Of a stretch of 63,768 bases of DNA, positions 18,369 to 26,847 are shown piece by piece. Source of the DNA: Sporosarcina sp. (GTDB lineage: Bacteria > Bacillota > Bacilli > Bacillales_A > Planococcaceae). The position numbers were made by a program, and so were the translations under genes. Numbering within the stretch: position 1 is the stretch's first letter; each line of letters begins with the position of its first letter. The notes below the pieces were generated by a model. That model was not told where the DNA came from. It saw only the letters and a program-made list of their open reading frames with translations, and searched no databases. The DNA is taken from the NCBI GenBank assembly GCA_029257435.1, contig JARIBI010000104.1:1-63768 (forward strand), in the 5' to 3' direction.

Positions 18369-18575
18369 TCAATCTTCTTTTTTTTGAAGGATGGTGTACC
18401 GCTTATGATTGATGACAGTTTTCTCTTCCAGGCCTAATTCCTCGAAGTTTTCCATGTACGTTAAGTTCACAATAACCGAGTTATCATTTACTTTTTCAAC
18501 AATTCCTTGTAATCCATCTTTGAACTCAATAAGTGTTCCAACTTCTGCAATATCTAACTCTTCCATTTCTTCCAA
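18369..18575 (-). CDS. ykvS: YkvS-like protein (DUF2187)
   Basis: A small cytoplasmic protein of about 68 residues with a KOW/SH3-like beta fold: GTLIEFKDGLQGIVEKVNDNSVIVNLTY, then NHKRYTIL at the end, as in DUF2187/YkvS. The start is ambiguous. AAAAGGAG is followed by three in-frame starts: a TTG directly adjacent (18584), a TTG 9 bases further (18575, chosen) and an ATG at 18566. It lies about 50 bases upstream of the lipoprotein gene on the same strand. Its role is not known. Confidence 0.75.
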   Translation of the reverse strand: MEEMEELDIAEVGTLIEFKDGLQGIVEKVNDNSVIVNLTYMENFEELGLEEKTVINHKRYTILQKKED

Positions 18576-18687
18576 CTGATTCAACTCCTTTTGATTCGTT
18601 TGTAACTAGTATACTTAACAATAGTAATACAGGTAAAGTATCATGAAACGACTGAATGTACAAATGATTATTGTTTTAAAGATCATA

Positions 18688-18715
18688 TGTCGTTAATTGT
18701 CGAAAAGTTTTGACA
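18688..18715 (+). promoter_or_regulatory. Tandem candidate Spo0A boxes and -35 of the spo0E-like gene
   Basis: TGTCGTT (18688-18694) and TGTCGAA (18698-18704) lie 10 bases apart in the same orientation. The second is a perfect Spo0A box core, and 10-base spacing is the usual arrangement for dimer binding. A perfect -35 TTGACA follows at 18710-18715. The -10 is not clear (TATGGT at 18731 or TACTAT at 18737). The match is by eye. Confidence 0.45.
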
Positions 18716-18780
18716 CATATGAAATTGATATATGGTACTATATAGTAAGCTTTGTAATAAATCGTCGGGAGGGGCTGTCT

Positions 18781-18990
18781 ATGGATAATCTGGAATGCAA
18801 AATTGAATTGATTCGCAGGGAACTCTTGAAGACTGCAGAAGAAAGAGGTCTCTCCTCCAAAGAGACGGTCAACTTGAGCGTGGAATTGGACCACTTACTG
18901 AATGATTATTCTTATGATGAAAAGAGCATGAATGGGAAGCATAGCATTCACGAAAGAAGAACACCTGAAAATAATAAAAAGTTTGGTTGA
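18781..18990 (+). CDS. Spo0E-like aspartyl-phosphate phosphatase
   Basis: A 69-residue protein of the Spo0E/YisI/YnzD family. These small helical-hairpin phosphatases remove phosphate from Spo0A and so restrain sporulation. The signature SxELD is present as LSVELDHLLNDY near residues 35-46, preceded by a first helix (CKIELIRRELLKTAEERGLSS). The ATG at 18781 has GGGAGGGG upstream; a longer frame starting at 18697 would run through the promoter. The kinase at 15574 and the candidate Spo0A boxes upstream fit a sporulation-control role. The C-terminus is polar and probably disordered. Confidence 0.85.
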   Translation: MDNLECKIELIRRELLKTAEERGLSSKETVNLSVELDHLLNDYSYDEKSMNGKHSIHERRTPENNKKFG

Positions 18991-19062
18991 ATATGTTTAA
19001 AACTCATACAATAGGGCATATTATAGTTGAACACAGCAACATTCTCATTTCCCCCTTTTGAT

Positions 19063-19093
19063 GACGGTCCTTTCCCAGGGCCGTCTCTTTTTT
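19063..19093 (+). terminator. Terminator after the spo0E-like gene
   Basis: GACGG-T-CC and GG-G-CCGTC form the stem with a TTTCCCA loop, followed by TCTTTTTT. It lies about 75 bases after the stop. Confidence 0.8.
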
Positions 19094-19172
19094 GTGTTCA
19101 GGCAGAAAATGCACTGTGTTTAGGGTATTATTAGAAGAGTGGGCCAATTTTGGAAAGGGGGAATCAGGAAAC

Positions 19173-20033
19173 ATGAAAAAAATATCGTTTATCGGTACAG
19201 GCGTGATGGGTGCCAGTATCGTCAACCATTTGCTTCAAGCAGGATATCCGGTAACAGTATATACACGTACGAAGGAAAAAGCGGAGCCGCTACTTGCTGC
19301 AGGTGCAAAGTGGGCTTCTACTGTAGCACAAGCAGTTCAAGATGCAGAACTAATTTTTACAATGGTTGGTATGCCCTCAGATGTTGAAGACATCTATTTG
19401 AAGGATAATGGAATTATTGCGAATGGAAAGAATGGACAAATTGTAGTGGACATGACAACTTCCAGTCCAGCGCTTGCGAAGAAAATCGATCTGGCTGCTG
19501 CTGAAAAAGGAATGACTTCAATTGATGCACCTGTTTCGGGTGGTGATGTAGGAGCAAAAAACGGAACGCTTTCGATTATGTGCGGCGGAGAAGAATCAGT
19601 TTTTGAACAAGTCAAACCGATTTTCTCCTTGTTCGGAAGCCAGATTATACTTCAAGGCGGAGCGGGAGCAGGACAGCATACAAAAATGAGTAACCAGCTT
19701 GCTATTGCAACTAATATGATTGGCGTATGTGAAGCGCTTGCTTATGCTAAGAAAGCCGGATTGGACCCGGAACGCGTCCTAAAATCTATTTCACCTGGTG
19801 CTGCAGGATCGTGGTCTCTTTCAAATCTTGGACCTCGTATGCTTGCAGGGAATTTCGAACCTGGCTTTTATACAAAACATTTCTTAAAGGATTTACGCAT
19901 TGCGCTCGATGAAGCAAGTACGATGAAATTGGATTTACCGGGATTACAACTGGCAATCAATCTTTACGAAGAACTTATGGATAAAGGATATGGAGATAAA
20001 GGTACCCAAGTTCTTTTCAAAAAGTATCAATAA
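19173..20033 (+). CDS. ykwC: Beta-hydroxyacid dehydrogenase (YkwC-like)
   Basis: A 286-residue NAD(P)-dependent dehydrogenase of the 3-hydroxyisobutyrate/6-phosphogluconate dehydrogenase superfamily, cytoplasmic. The dinucleotide motif is FIGTGVMGASI at residues 6-16. The substrate-binding DAPVSGGDVGAKNGTLSI is near 118-135, and the catalytic lysine is Lys171 in HTKMSNQLAI. The ATG at 19173 has AAAGGGGG upstream; the frame extends 27 codons further through the preceding terminator. It is a single gene, with a terminator shared with the convergent ykyB. Substrate unknown. Confidence 0.88.
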   Translation: MKKISFIGTGVMGASIVNHLLQAGYPVTVYTRTKEKAEPLLAAGAKWASTVAQAVQDAELIFTMVGMPSDVEDIYLKDNGIIANGKNGQIVVDMTTSSPALAKKIDLAAAEKGMTSIDAPVSGGDVGAKNGTLSIMCGGEESVFEQVKPIFSLFGSQIILQGGAGAGQHTKMSNQLAIATNMIGVCEALAYAKKAGLDPERVLKSISPGAAGSWSLSNLGPRMLAGNFEPGFYTKHFLKDLRIALDEASTMKLDLPGLQLAINLYEELMDKGYGDKGTQVLFKKYQ

Positions 20034-20035
20034 TA

Positions 20036-20071
20036 AAAAGGGGCGCGCCTGTTTACCAGGCGTGTCCCTTT
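20036..20071. terminator. Bidirectional terminator, ykwC / ykyB
   Basis: AAAGGGGCGCGCCTG pairs with CAGGCGTGTCCCTTT around TTTAC. T runs occur on both sides, and the ykyB stop overlaps the right arm. Confidence 0.88.
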
Positions 20072-20540
20072 AATGTTTGCCATCCAAATAAGAAGACCGG
20101 AAAACTTCGGTGTTTGAAACCCGTCTGGCTTTTTTCTTCGGAGGTTTTTTAACTGAAGGCTCAGGGGTGCTCTCCTGTAATGCCCCTGTAAAATTAGTAA
20201 GGAGTTCGCGAGCTGCCTTTAAGCTCATACGCTCTTGAGGGTTCCTGAACTCCATATCTTGCTCGCCTAAATGCGGTAACTGTGCGAAGTCTTCTTTTTC
20301 AGGGAGAGTGTGAAAGAGGAATTGCTCACATTTGACGAGGACAGTGGAATGCTGTTTGCTGTACTTTGGATTTTCTACAAAATGCAGCCCGACTTTTTCT
20401 GCGCCGCCAGTTTCAAGAAGTTTTGCGATTGCTGCTTTCTTCAATTGATAAAGCGGACGATTATCCGGAGCTGTTTTTGCATGCCGGTTAACGGTATAGA
20501 TTGCTACTGCTAGTTCACGCAGTGAATTGGCATCTGCCAA
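20070..20540 (-). CDS. ykyB: YkyB-like conserved protein
   Basis: A protein of about 156 residues that matches B. subtilis YkyB in the conserved stretches AIYTVNRHAKTA, VGLHFVENPKYS, FHTLPEKEDFAQLPHLG and ERMSLKAARELL. Its function is not known to me. The C-terminal 30 residues are basic and Pro-rich. The frame begins with an ATG at 20561 that lacks a ribosome-binding site. A TTG at 20540 follows a GGGGGGTC stretch and fits the family's N-terminus better, so I prefer it; the difference is seven residues. It is divergent from fadH and convergent with ykwC. Confidence 0.8.
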   Translation of the reverse strand: MADANSLRELAVAIYTVNRHAKTAPDNRPLYQLKKAAIAKLLETGGAEKVGLHFVENPKYSKQHSTVLVKCEQFLFHTLPEKEDFAQLPHLGEQDMEFRNPQERMSLKAARELLTNFTGALQESTPEPSVKKPPKKKARRVSNTEVFRSSYLDGKH

Positions 20541-20706
20541 TATGTAGACCCCCCAACTCATTTTTATAAAACATCAATTTGACAGTATTGTACTAGGAAA
20601 TTAGAAATAAGTATACAAAAAGCGACAAAGATTTTTAAGTTAGATTAAACACTAGAAGAGAAATACAAGGATAGTCGAAGTAGATGTAAAGTAATCTGAG
20701 TTGTGG

Positions 20707-20731
20707 TACAATTTGAATGAGTATTCATTCA
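20707..20731 (+). promoter_or_regulatory. fadH promoter -10 and FadR-type operator
   Basis: TGAATGAGTATTCATTCA at 20714-20731 is an inverted repeat (TGAATGA/TCATTCA around GTAT) that fits the known B. subtilis FadR box. It lies two bases after a TACAAT -10 element (20707-20712), where a repressor would block initiation. Known FadR leaves such sites when long-chain acyl-CoA accumulates. The -35 is weak. Confidence 0.8.
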
Positions 20732-20752
20732 TTTTACAAGGGGGAATTAAAA

Positions 20753-21511
20753 ATGGACGAGAAAAAAGTTATTATCGTTACTGGCGGGTCAAATGGAATG
20801 GGGAAATACATGGCAAAGAAATTTGCTCAAGACGGGGCAAATGTCATTATCACTGGCAGAGACATGGAGAAGTTGAATGCAGCAAAAGAAGAAATTGGTG
20901 AAAATGCGTATCCATTTCAAATGGATGTGCGTGAAATAGAAACAATTGAAGCGCTCATCCAATATGCTGATAAGACGTTTGGCAAAATTGATGGCCTTGT
21001 GAATAATGCGGCAGGAAATTTCATTGTTCAAGCTGAAGACCTGTCTCCGAACGGTTGGAAATCTGTGATTGATATTGTGTTGAATGGAACGTTTTACTGT
21101 TCAAGTGCAGTGATGAATTATTGGAAAGAAAAAGGCCAAAAAGGTGCAATTTTGAATATGCTGGCTACGTATGCATGGGATGCAGGTCCCGGGGTAGTAC
21201 ACTCTGCTGCAGCAAAAGCAGGAGTTATGTCGCTGACACGCACTCTCGCAGTTGAATGGGGCAGAAAATACGGCGTGCGCGTAAACGGAATCGCACCAGG
21301 TCCGATTGAGCGGACAGGCGGTGCAGAAAAATTATTCCAATCAGAAAAAGCAGCTCAACGTACGATCCAATCTGTTCCATTGGGCCGTGTAGGCAAGCCT
21401 GAAGAAATTGCAGAACTTGCTGCTTTTATTATGTCTGACAAAGCATCCTACATGAATGGCGAAATTGTTACATTGGATGGCGGGCAATGGCTGAACCAAT
21501 ATCCGTTTTAA
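20753..21511 (+). CDS. fadH: 2,4-dienoyl-CoA reductase (FadH)
   Basis: A 252-residue short-chain dehydrogenase for beta-oxidation of unsaturated fatty acids, reducing 2,4-dienoyl-CoA with NADPH. The cofactor motif TGGSNGMG is at 10-17 and NNAAGNF at 85-91; the NAAGNF form is the hallmark of dienoyl-CoA reductases. The usual YxxxK catalytic Tyr is replaced by Ser (S151-AAA-K155), again as in this subfamily, so this is not loss of activity. The ATG at 20753 follows AAGGGGGAA. The FadR-type operator upstream supports the role. The next gene is 74 bases downstream on the same strand. Confidence 0.92.
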   Translation: MDEKKVIIVTGGSNGMGKYMAKKFAQDGANVIITGRDMEKLNAAKEEIGENAYPFQMDVREIETIEALIQYADKTFGKIDGLVNNAAGNFIVQAEDLSPNGWKSVIDIVLNGTFYCSSAVMNYWKEKGQKGAILNMLATYAWDAGPGVVHSAAAKAGVMSLTRTLAVEWGRKYGVRVNGIAPGPIERTGGAEKLFQSEKAAQRTIQSVPLGRVGKPEEIAELAAFIMSDKASYMNGEIVTLDGGQWLNQYPF

Positions 21512-21585
21512 TGGATAGGTTGCCGTGTAAGTGCACATCCTATTTCAACAGGAAGTAAAATGAACCCTGTTGAGGAGGAAAACGA

Positions 21586-21828
21586 TTGTTTGACATTTGG
21601 GCGATTCCAATTGGTGTTGTCGTTGCATTGATCGTCATCATTGGAGTGTTATCGATTCGTAAAAAACCGGATTATAATCCGGAAGGTGTACTTAACAGAC
21701 AAGATAGAAGTGTCGCGAAACCGATAGAGGACCATCCATTCACATTGAATCCAATTTTGTGGGTCATTCTTCTAGCCGCACTATTTGCTGTTATTGTTAT
21801 TTTTTACTACTGGGCCTCTTTCTCATAA
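21586..21828 (+). CDS. Small two-helix membrane protein, unknown
   Basis: An 80-residue protein starting at a TTG with GAGGAGG upstream. Two hydrophobic helices (about residues 5-24 and 57-78) flank a polar stretch containing KKPDYNPEGVLNRQDRS. I do not recognise the family. It follows fadH by 74 bases without a terminator between them, so it may be expressed from the FadR-controlled promoter. A strong terminator overlaps its stop codon. Confidence 0.7.
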   Translation: MFDIWAIPIGVVVALIVIIGVLSIRKKPDYNPEGVLNRQDRSVAKPIEDHPFTLNPILWVILLAALFAVIVIFYYWASFS

Positions 21829-21843
21829 GAAAGAGGTTTTTTC
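21815..21843 (+). terminator. Terminator overlapping the small membrane protein's stop
   Basis: CCTCTTTCT and AGAAAGAGG form a perfect 9-base stem with a CATA loop, followed by TTTTTT. The TAA stop lies in the loop and right arm. Confidence 0.92.
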
Positions 21844-21965
21844 GATTGAACTGGTAATTGTTCATCAAGATTCCTTCACGACTTCTTCATTTTTTAGCGC
21901 GCTCTATGATATAGTAGAAGTGCAGCTTTGCTTGAAGTAAATTGCTGCTGGAGGAGCGATTTAAA

Positions 21966-22406
21966 TTGGTTGCTTTGAATAATAGTGACTTTTTGGTTAT
22001 GCCAATATCCGACTATCTGATTTCTTCTGAAAAGGTTGCGCATGTACAGGTTGGAAATAATGCAGAACATGCTTTACTCGTCCTGACAAAGACGGGATAT
22101 TCAGCGATTCCTGTTCTTGACGCAAAGTATAAATTAAGAGGTTTGTTAGGCATTGGAATGATTACAGATGCAATTTTAGGGTTAGAACGGATTGAATACG
22201 AACGTCTTTCAGATCTAAAAGTAGACGACATAATGCAGACGGATTTGCCATTAATCCGAACGACGGATCGGTTTCAAAAAGGATTAGACTTACTTATTAA
22301 TCATACGTTTTTATGTGTAACGGAGGAAGACGGTACATTCGCTGGAATCTTAACCCGCCGTGTGATGTTGAAGCAGTTTAAAAAGTATATATATAGCTCA
22401 AGATAA
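21966..22406 (+). CDS. darB: Cyclic-di-AMP receptor DarB (YkuL), CBS-domain protein
   Basis: A 146-residue protein made of a pair of CBS domains (TGYSAIPVLDAKYKLRGLLG near 45-65 and a second around LLINHTFLCVTEEDGTFAGILTRR). Size, sequence and position before ccpC match B. subtilis YkuL/DarB, which binds c-di-AMP and, when free, stimulates the (p)ppGpp synthetase Rel and pyruvate carboxylase. The start is the TTG at 21966, 7 bases after GGAGGAGCG; the frame continues upstream through that site. The gene has its own terminator. The target PycA is also encoded in this window. Confidence 0.9.
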   Translation: MVALNNSDFLVMPISDYLISSEKVAHVQVGNNAEHALLVLTKTGYSAIPVLDAKYKLRGLLGIGMITDAILGLERIEYERLSDLKVDDIMQTDLPLIRTTDRFQKGLDLLINHTFLCVTEEDGTFAGILTRRVMLKQFKKYIYSSR

Positions 22407-22438
22407 ACTGCACGTGCAGACAGTTATCAACAAATCTG

Positions 22439-22470
22439 AAGAGGCTCTTATTAGAGCCTCTTTCTTTTTT
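22439..22470 (+). terminator. Terminator after darB
   Basis: AGAGGCTCT and AGAGCCTCT form a perfect stem with a TATT loop, extended by AAG/CTT and followed by TCTTTTTT. Confidence 0.92.
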
Positions 22471-22535
22471 AAATAGAACAATTTAAATTCAAGTGATGAA
22501 CCAATGAAATCTGGAAAAGGGTGTTGACCAAATTT

Positions 22536-23429
22536 ATGAACACAACAGAGATTATGAAAGTCTTAGCAGAGGAAGGGAATATGAGAAAGGCGGCAGATCG
22601 GTTATTTATCTCCCAGCCGGCTTTGTCACAACGTCTTCAATCAATCGAGAAGGCTTGGGGAGCCAAATTATTCGTTCGATCCCAAAAAGGTCTAGTCCCC
22701 ACGGCTGCAGGGGAATTAGTAATCGAATTTGCAAAAGAAACTGTCCAGCGAAAAGAAGAGACGATGGAACAAATTGCCGGGCTGGCAGACAGAGTCCACG
22801 GAACACTTAAAATCGCCTGTGCATCTATCGTTGGTCAAACATGGCTTCCTGAAGTGCTGAAAGACTATGTAAAGCACTATCCAGACGCTAAAATCTCACT
22901 GATGACAGGCTGGACGTCAGAAATCCTGAAGGCGCTCTATGAAGGAGAAGCTCATGTAGGGATTGTGAGAGGTGAAGTTGAGTGGAATAGCAGACGGACC
23001 TATTTGTTTCGGGATCAGCTGTATTTAGTGGATAAGGAAATCACTTCACTCGAGCAATTGAAAGGTACTGAACGGCCATACATCCAATTTAAAAGTGATT
23101 CCAATTATTACACGGAAATTCAACAATGGTGGCAGAAGCATTTCTCGAAAAATCCTGGAAGGCAATTGACAGTGGATCAAATGGAAACGTGCCGGCAACT
23201 TGTTTTGAATGGAATCGGTTATGCGATATTACCTTCCATCACCTTGCGAGGAGATGAACAGGTGAATAAAATTCCATTGCTGAATAGTGAAGCAGAATTC
23301 GAATTGACGAGAGATACATACTTGATTGGTTATGAGTCCAGTTTCGAATTAAAACAAGTGGATGCTTTCTCTAAAGTGATAGAAGCTCATGCGCAAGAAT
23401 TAAAGAAAGATTCTAGATTACTTGAATGA
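22536..23429 (+). CDS. ccpC: LysR-type regulator CcpC
   Basis: A 297-residue LysR-family regulator. The N-terminal helix-turn-helix reads NMRKAADRLFISQPALSQRL, followed by IEKAWGAKLFVRSQKGL, matching B. subtilis CcpC (YkuM). CcpC represses citrate synthase and aconitase genes and responds to citrate. Its place directly after darB is also the B. subtilis arrangement. I chose the ATG at 22536, which matches the family N-terminus; TTG (22524) and GTG (22521) upstream overlap the AAAGGGTG site. The citrate-cycle targets are not in this window. Confidence 0.88.
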   Translation: MNTTEIMKVLAEEGNMRKAADRLFISQPALSQRLQSIEKAWGAKLFVRSQKGLVPTAAGELVIEFAKETVQRKEETMEQIAGLADRVHGTLKIACASIVGQTWLPEVLKDYVKHYPDAKISLMTGWTSEILKALYEGEAHVGIVRGEVEWNSRRTYLFRDQLYLVDKEITSLEQLKGTERPYIQFKSDSNYYTEIQQWWQKHFSKNPGRQLTVDQMETCRQLVLNGIGYAILPSITLRGDEQVNKIPLLNSEAEFELTRDTYLIGYESSFELKQVDAFSKVIEAHAQELKKDSRLLE

Positions 23430-23503
23430 TGGAACTTTTTAGGAATTCAAACGTACTAATTATCGACATTAGCAGAAAAAATTCAGAAAGTGGGGTGGGC
23501 TAG

Positions 23504-25900
23504 GTGAGAAAGTCTTTATGGAAGTCAGTTGCAATGATGGTTTTGCTGGCCGGAATTATAACGCTATGGCCAATGGCAACCGCGTTTGCTGCGCCTGACT
23601 TACATGTGTCCGTTAAAACCGGATTGGATCAAAAAACAAAAGAAGGTAAAGGGGCACCCATCGTATTCACAATTGAAAACAAAGGGACCCCCTTTACAGG
23701 AGATCTGATTGTGAATACGACAGTTAGTCAAAGCGGCGGTGTCGGACAGTCTATTGAACTAGCAATTGGAGAAGGGGAAAAGCAGACGGTTACCATGATT
23801 GTCGACTCCATTCAAGATCCTGCGATGTATGGCAATCCAGTTAAGAAAAACATCTTTTTTTACGAAAATGGCTGGAGATCGGGTAATGAAATCAGCCACT
23901 CAGGTACACAGCTCATTTCGGCAGCCACTTTTCCGGAGCAAGCTTTGTTCATTGCAGCACTGTCGGATAACATCGATCGGTTATCTTCGTTAAAAGATCT
24001 ATATTTGAAAGGCAAGGAAGGAACTCAGCTTTTAAATTTAACAAAGCAAGACCAACCTCCGTTACCCAGTGAATCAGGAGGGTGGGATGCAGTAGATATT
24101 ATTGCGGTCGATGGGTTTTCCATTACAGATCTCTCTCCAAAGCAACAAGACGCTATGTTGGAGTGGGTGAGAGCAGGCGGGACATTACTCATCGGCGGGT
24201 CTCAGAATGTGGAGGCAGAAGCAGGTGTTTTCAGTTCACTGTTGCCGCTTGAGATTAAAGAAAGTAAAGAGTTTACACCGGTTTTATTTAATGAGAAATT
24301 TAAAGAGCCTGTTCCAGGATTTCTAGTTGAGAAATCACCGGAGGGAACCGTTTTATTACAGAAAGAAGATACAATCCTTGCAGCCACTCAACTTGTCGGA
24401 TCCGGTATGGTTCTTCAAACTTCCTTTGCGATGGGGAGCGAATCATTCAGATCTTCTACAGGGGCGAAATCATTTTGGACGGATTTGCTGAACAAAAGCA
24501 GCCAACTGCTGGAACAGCGACCTTCTCAAATGTATCACAGTCCCCCGACTGATGATTTAATGTGGACTATCGGTGAAACAAATGAACTTTTTCCATCCTT
24601 TAAAGTATCTACACCGCTGCTGTTCGGTATTATTCTCGTATACATTATTTTAATTATCCCGCTTCTTTATTTCCTTTTACGCAAAAAAGATAAAAGGGAG
24701 CATGCGTGGTGGATCATTCCCGCAGTTGCGGTTGTTGTTTCTTTTGCGATTTTTGCGTATGGAGGAAAGGATCGCTTGGGGAATTCACAGCTCCAGCACT
24801 CTGCGGTCTATCTAGTTGAACCCGACAATACGTTATCGGGGTATTATGCTGAATCTCTTCTCACCGACAAGGCAGGAGATTTTACTTTTTCAATTCAAAA
24901 ACCGAGTACAGTGACTACAAATTCATCCATGAACTCGATTTTCGGGAATAATATACCAGCTCATGATCGTGCTATTCTAGAAAGAGGCGCAACTGAAGAT
25001 GTGCTGTCATTCAGAAATCTAGGCTTCTGGAATGTCGCATCAATTTATGGTCAAACAGAGCTTGACGCCGTAGGAAGTTTTGACGTTGATTTAAAACTTG
25101 AAAAACAGAAGCTGACAGGAACGATTACGAATAATTTTCCATTCTCAGTAAATGACGTATCCATTCTATCGGGCAGTAAAACGATTGAACTTGGTTCAAT
25201 TCCTGCGGGGGAAACGATGAACGTTGAAAAAGAAGTGAAAGCTACTGCTCTTGGAGCGAGAAGTTCATCTCAATATGGATATATGAATCCAGTGGCGAAT
25301 AATCAGGATGATTTGATCAAAATGAGAAAAGAAGGACTGCTTGGCTTTTCATCCACTCATATGAACGACTCTCTAAGTCCAACTTTGTCCGCAACAACAG
25401 ATACTCAGATCATGGAGCTGACATTGAATGATCGAAAGGCTGAAAACTCACCAATTTCCATGTTGCTGCAGCCAATTACCATTGATACTAAGTTATCGGG
25501 AGCGGTGAAAGTGGATAGCGATTTAATGGAGATGCAGCTTCTATCTTCTTCCGGATATCCTGCTGAAGAGATTGATGTAGTGACTAAAGAATATATCTTT
25601 ACAGAAAAGGAATACAGTCAGACTTGGCAATTACCAAAAGACTTTGCTAATGAAGTAGACAATTGGACGAAGCTACAATTGTTCGGCGCCGATTTTAACC
25701 AGTATGACGTCAGTCTTCTTAATGTGAAAACTGGTAATTATGAGCTGTTGGAAGGAAAATCGTCACCAACAGTAGAACCTGCGAGTGATTACGTATCGAA
25801 GGACGGAAAAGTGATGATTAAATTGAATTTCAATGATTCTCAAATGGGAGAACCTTCTCATCCGCCTGAACTTCGTTTAACAGGGGAGGTTGCAAAATGA
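23504..25900 (+). CDS. Exported membrane protein with amidotransferase-like domain, ABC/MoxR operon
   Basis: A 798-residue protein heading an eight-gene operon; I cannot name it. It has a signal peptide (residues 1-30, ATAFAAPD) and an N-terminal beta-sandwich-like region (32-110). Residues about 195-300 resemble the class I glutamine-amidotransferase-like fold found in GldG-type and VWA-operon proteins (WDAVDIIAVDGF, MLEWVRAGGTLLIGG) without an obvious catalytic triad. Two transmembrane helices follow at 370-392 and 401-420, then about 375 more residues that must be topologically separate from the loop between them. The start is a GTG with a G-rich site. It overlaps the next gene by four bases (ATGA), so the two are coupled. 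Confidence 0.85.
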   Translation: MRKSLWKSVAMMVLLAGIITLWPMATAFAAPDLHVSVKTGLDQKTKEGKGAPIVFTIENKGTPFTGDLIVNTTVSQSGGVGQSIELAIGEGEKQTVTMIVDSIQDPAMYGNPVKKNIFFYENGWRSGNEISHSGTQLISAATFPEQALFIAALSDNIDRLSSLKDLYLKGKEGTQLLNLTKQDQPPLPSESGGWDAVDIIAVDGFSITDLSPKQQDAMLEWVRAGGTLLIGGSQNVEAEAGVFSSLLPLEIKESKEFTPVLFNEKFKEPVPGFLVEKSPEGTVLLQKEDTILAATQLVGSGMVLQTSFAMGSESFRSSTGAKSFWTDLLNKSSQLLEQRPSQMYHSPPTDDLMWTIGETNELFPSFKVSTPLLFGIILVYIILIIPLLYFLLRKKDKREHAWWIIPAVAVVVSFAIFAYGGKDRLGNSQLQHSAVYLVEPDNTLSGYYAESLLTDKAGDFTFSIQKPSTVTTNSSMNSIFGNNIPAHDRAILERGATEDVLSFRNLGFWNVASIYGQTELDAVGSFDVDLKLEKQKLTGTITNNFPFSVNDVSILSGSKTIELGSIPAGETMNVEKEVKATALGARSSSQYGYMNPVANNQDDLIKMRKEGLLGFSSTHMNDSLSPTLSATTDTQIMELTLNDRKAENSPISMLLQPITIDTKLSGAVKVDSDLMEMQLLSSSGYPAEEIDVVTKEYIFTEKEYSQTWQLPKDFANEVDNWTKLQLFGADFNQYDVSLLNVKTGNYELLEGKSSPTVEPASDYVSKDGKVMIKLNFNDSQMGEPSHPPELRLTGEVAK

Positions 25901-26847
25901 TAGAAATCTCGAATCTTACAAAAAAGTACGGGCAATTCAAAGCACTGGATGAGCTGACGTTGTCATTGAACGAAGGTACAGTCTTTGGATTTGTGGGAGC
26001 GAACGGTGCTGGTAAGTCCACAACTTTTCTAATATTAGCTACGCTATTACAGCCTACTTCAGGAACTGTGACTATAAATGGTGTGGATGTTACGAAGAAA
26101 CCCGAAGAGATTCGAAAACTTATTGGCTACATGCCTGATTTTTTCGGAATATATGACCAGTTAAAAGCGCACGAGTATTTAGACTTTTATGGTGCCAGCT
26201 ATGGAATTCCTATAGAAAAAAGAAATCAGCTGATTACAGAACTTTTGGAACTTGTCAACTTAACGGACAAACGCGAAGCATATGTAGACTCTCTTTCCAG
26301 AGGAATGAAACAAAGACTGTGTCTTGCAAGAAGTCTTATACATGATCCGAAAGTGCTTATTCTAGACGAACCTGCTTCCGGTCTGGACCCGAGAGCACGG
26401 GTAGAAATGCGAGATATTTTACGTTCGTTGAAAAGCTTAGGGAAAACGATCCTGATCTCGTCACATATTTTACCGGAACTAGCGGAAATGTGTGATGAAA
26501 TTGGAGTGATTGATAATGGAAAGCTAATTGCTCACGGATCCGTGTCGGAAATACAGGCAAAGCTTCTAGGGGATAAGACGATTACGACAAGAATTTCAGG
26601 AGATAGCAGTGCTGCAGTTGCGTTCTTTGAAGAAAGCCCATTTGTTTCTGCAATTTCCCATGAAATTCATGAAGGTGTGTTGTCATTTACATTTAAAGGA
26701 GACGACGCTCAACAGTTTCAATTGTTGAGAGAAGCTGTGTTGTCAGGAATTCATATTGTATCGTTTACGGAGAACTCCGTAGATCTAGAAGATGTCTTTA
26801 TGGAGATTACGAAGGGAGTGGAGCCTAATGAAAAGCAGACTAACTAA
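25897..26847 (+). CDS. ABC transporter ATP-binding protein
   Basis: A 316-residue nucleotide-binding subunit of an ABC-2 type transporter. Walker A is GANGAGKST (about 34-42), the signature motif is SRGMKQRL (about 135) and Walker B is VLILDEPASGLDPRA, followed by the switch His in SSHILPE. A C-terminal extension of about 90 residues follows. It overlaps both neighbours: four bases with the exported protein upstream and 20 with the permease downstream. Its partner is therefore the permease at 26828. Substrate unknown. Confidence 0.93.
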   Translation: MIEISNLTKKYGQFKALDELTLSLNEGTVFGFVGANGAGKSTTFLILATLLQPTSGTVTINGVDVTKKPEEIRKLIGYMPDFFGIYDQLKAHEYLDFYGASYGIPIEKRNQLITELLELVNLTDKREAYVDSLSRGMKQRLCLARSLIHDPKVLILDEPASGLDPRARVEMRDILRSLKSLGKTILISSHILPELAEMCDEIGVIDNGKLIAHGSVSEIQAKLLGDKTITTRISGDSSAAVAFFEESPFVSAISHEIHEGVLSFTFKGDDAQQFQLLREAVLSGIHIVSFTENSVDLEDVFMEITKGVEPNEKQTN

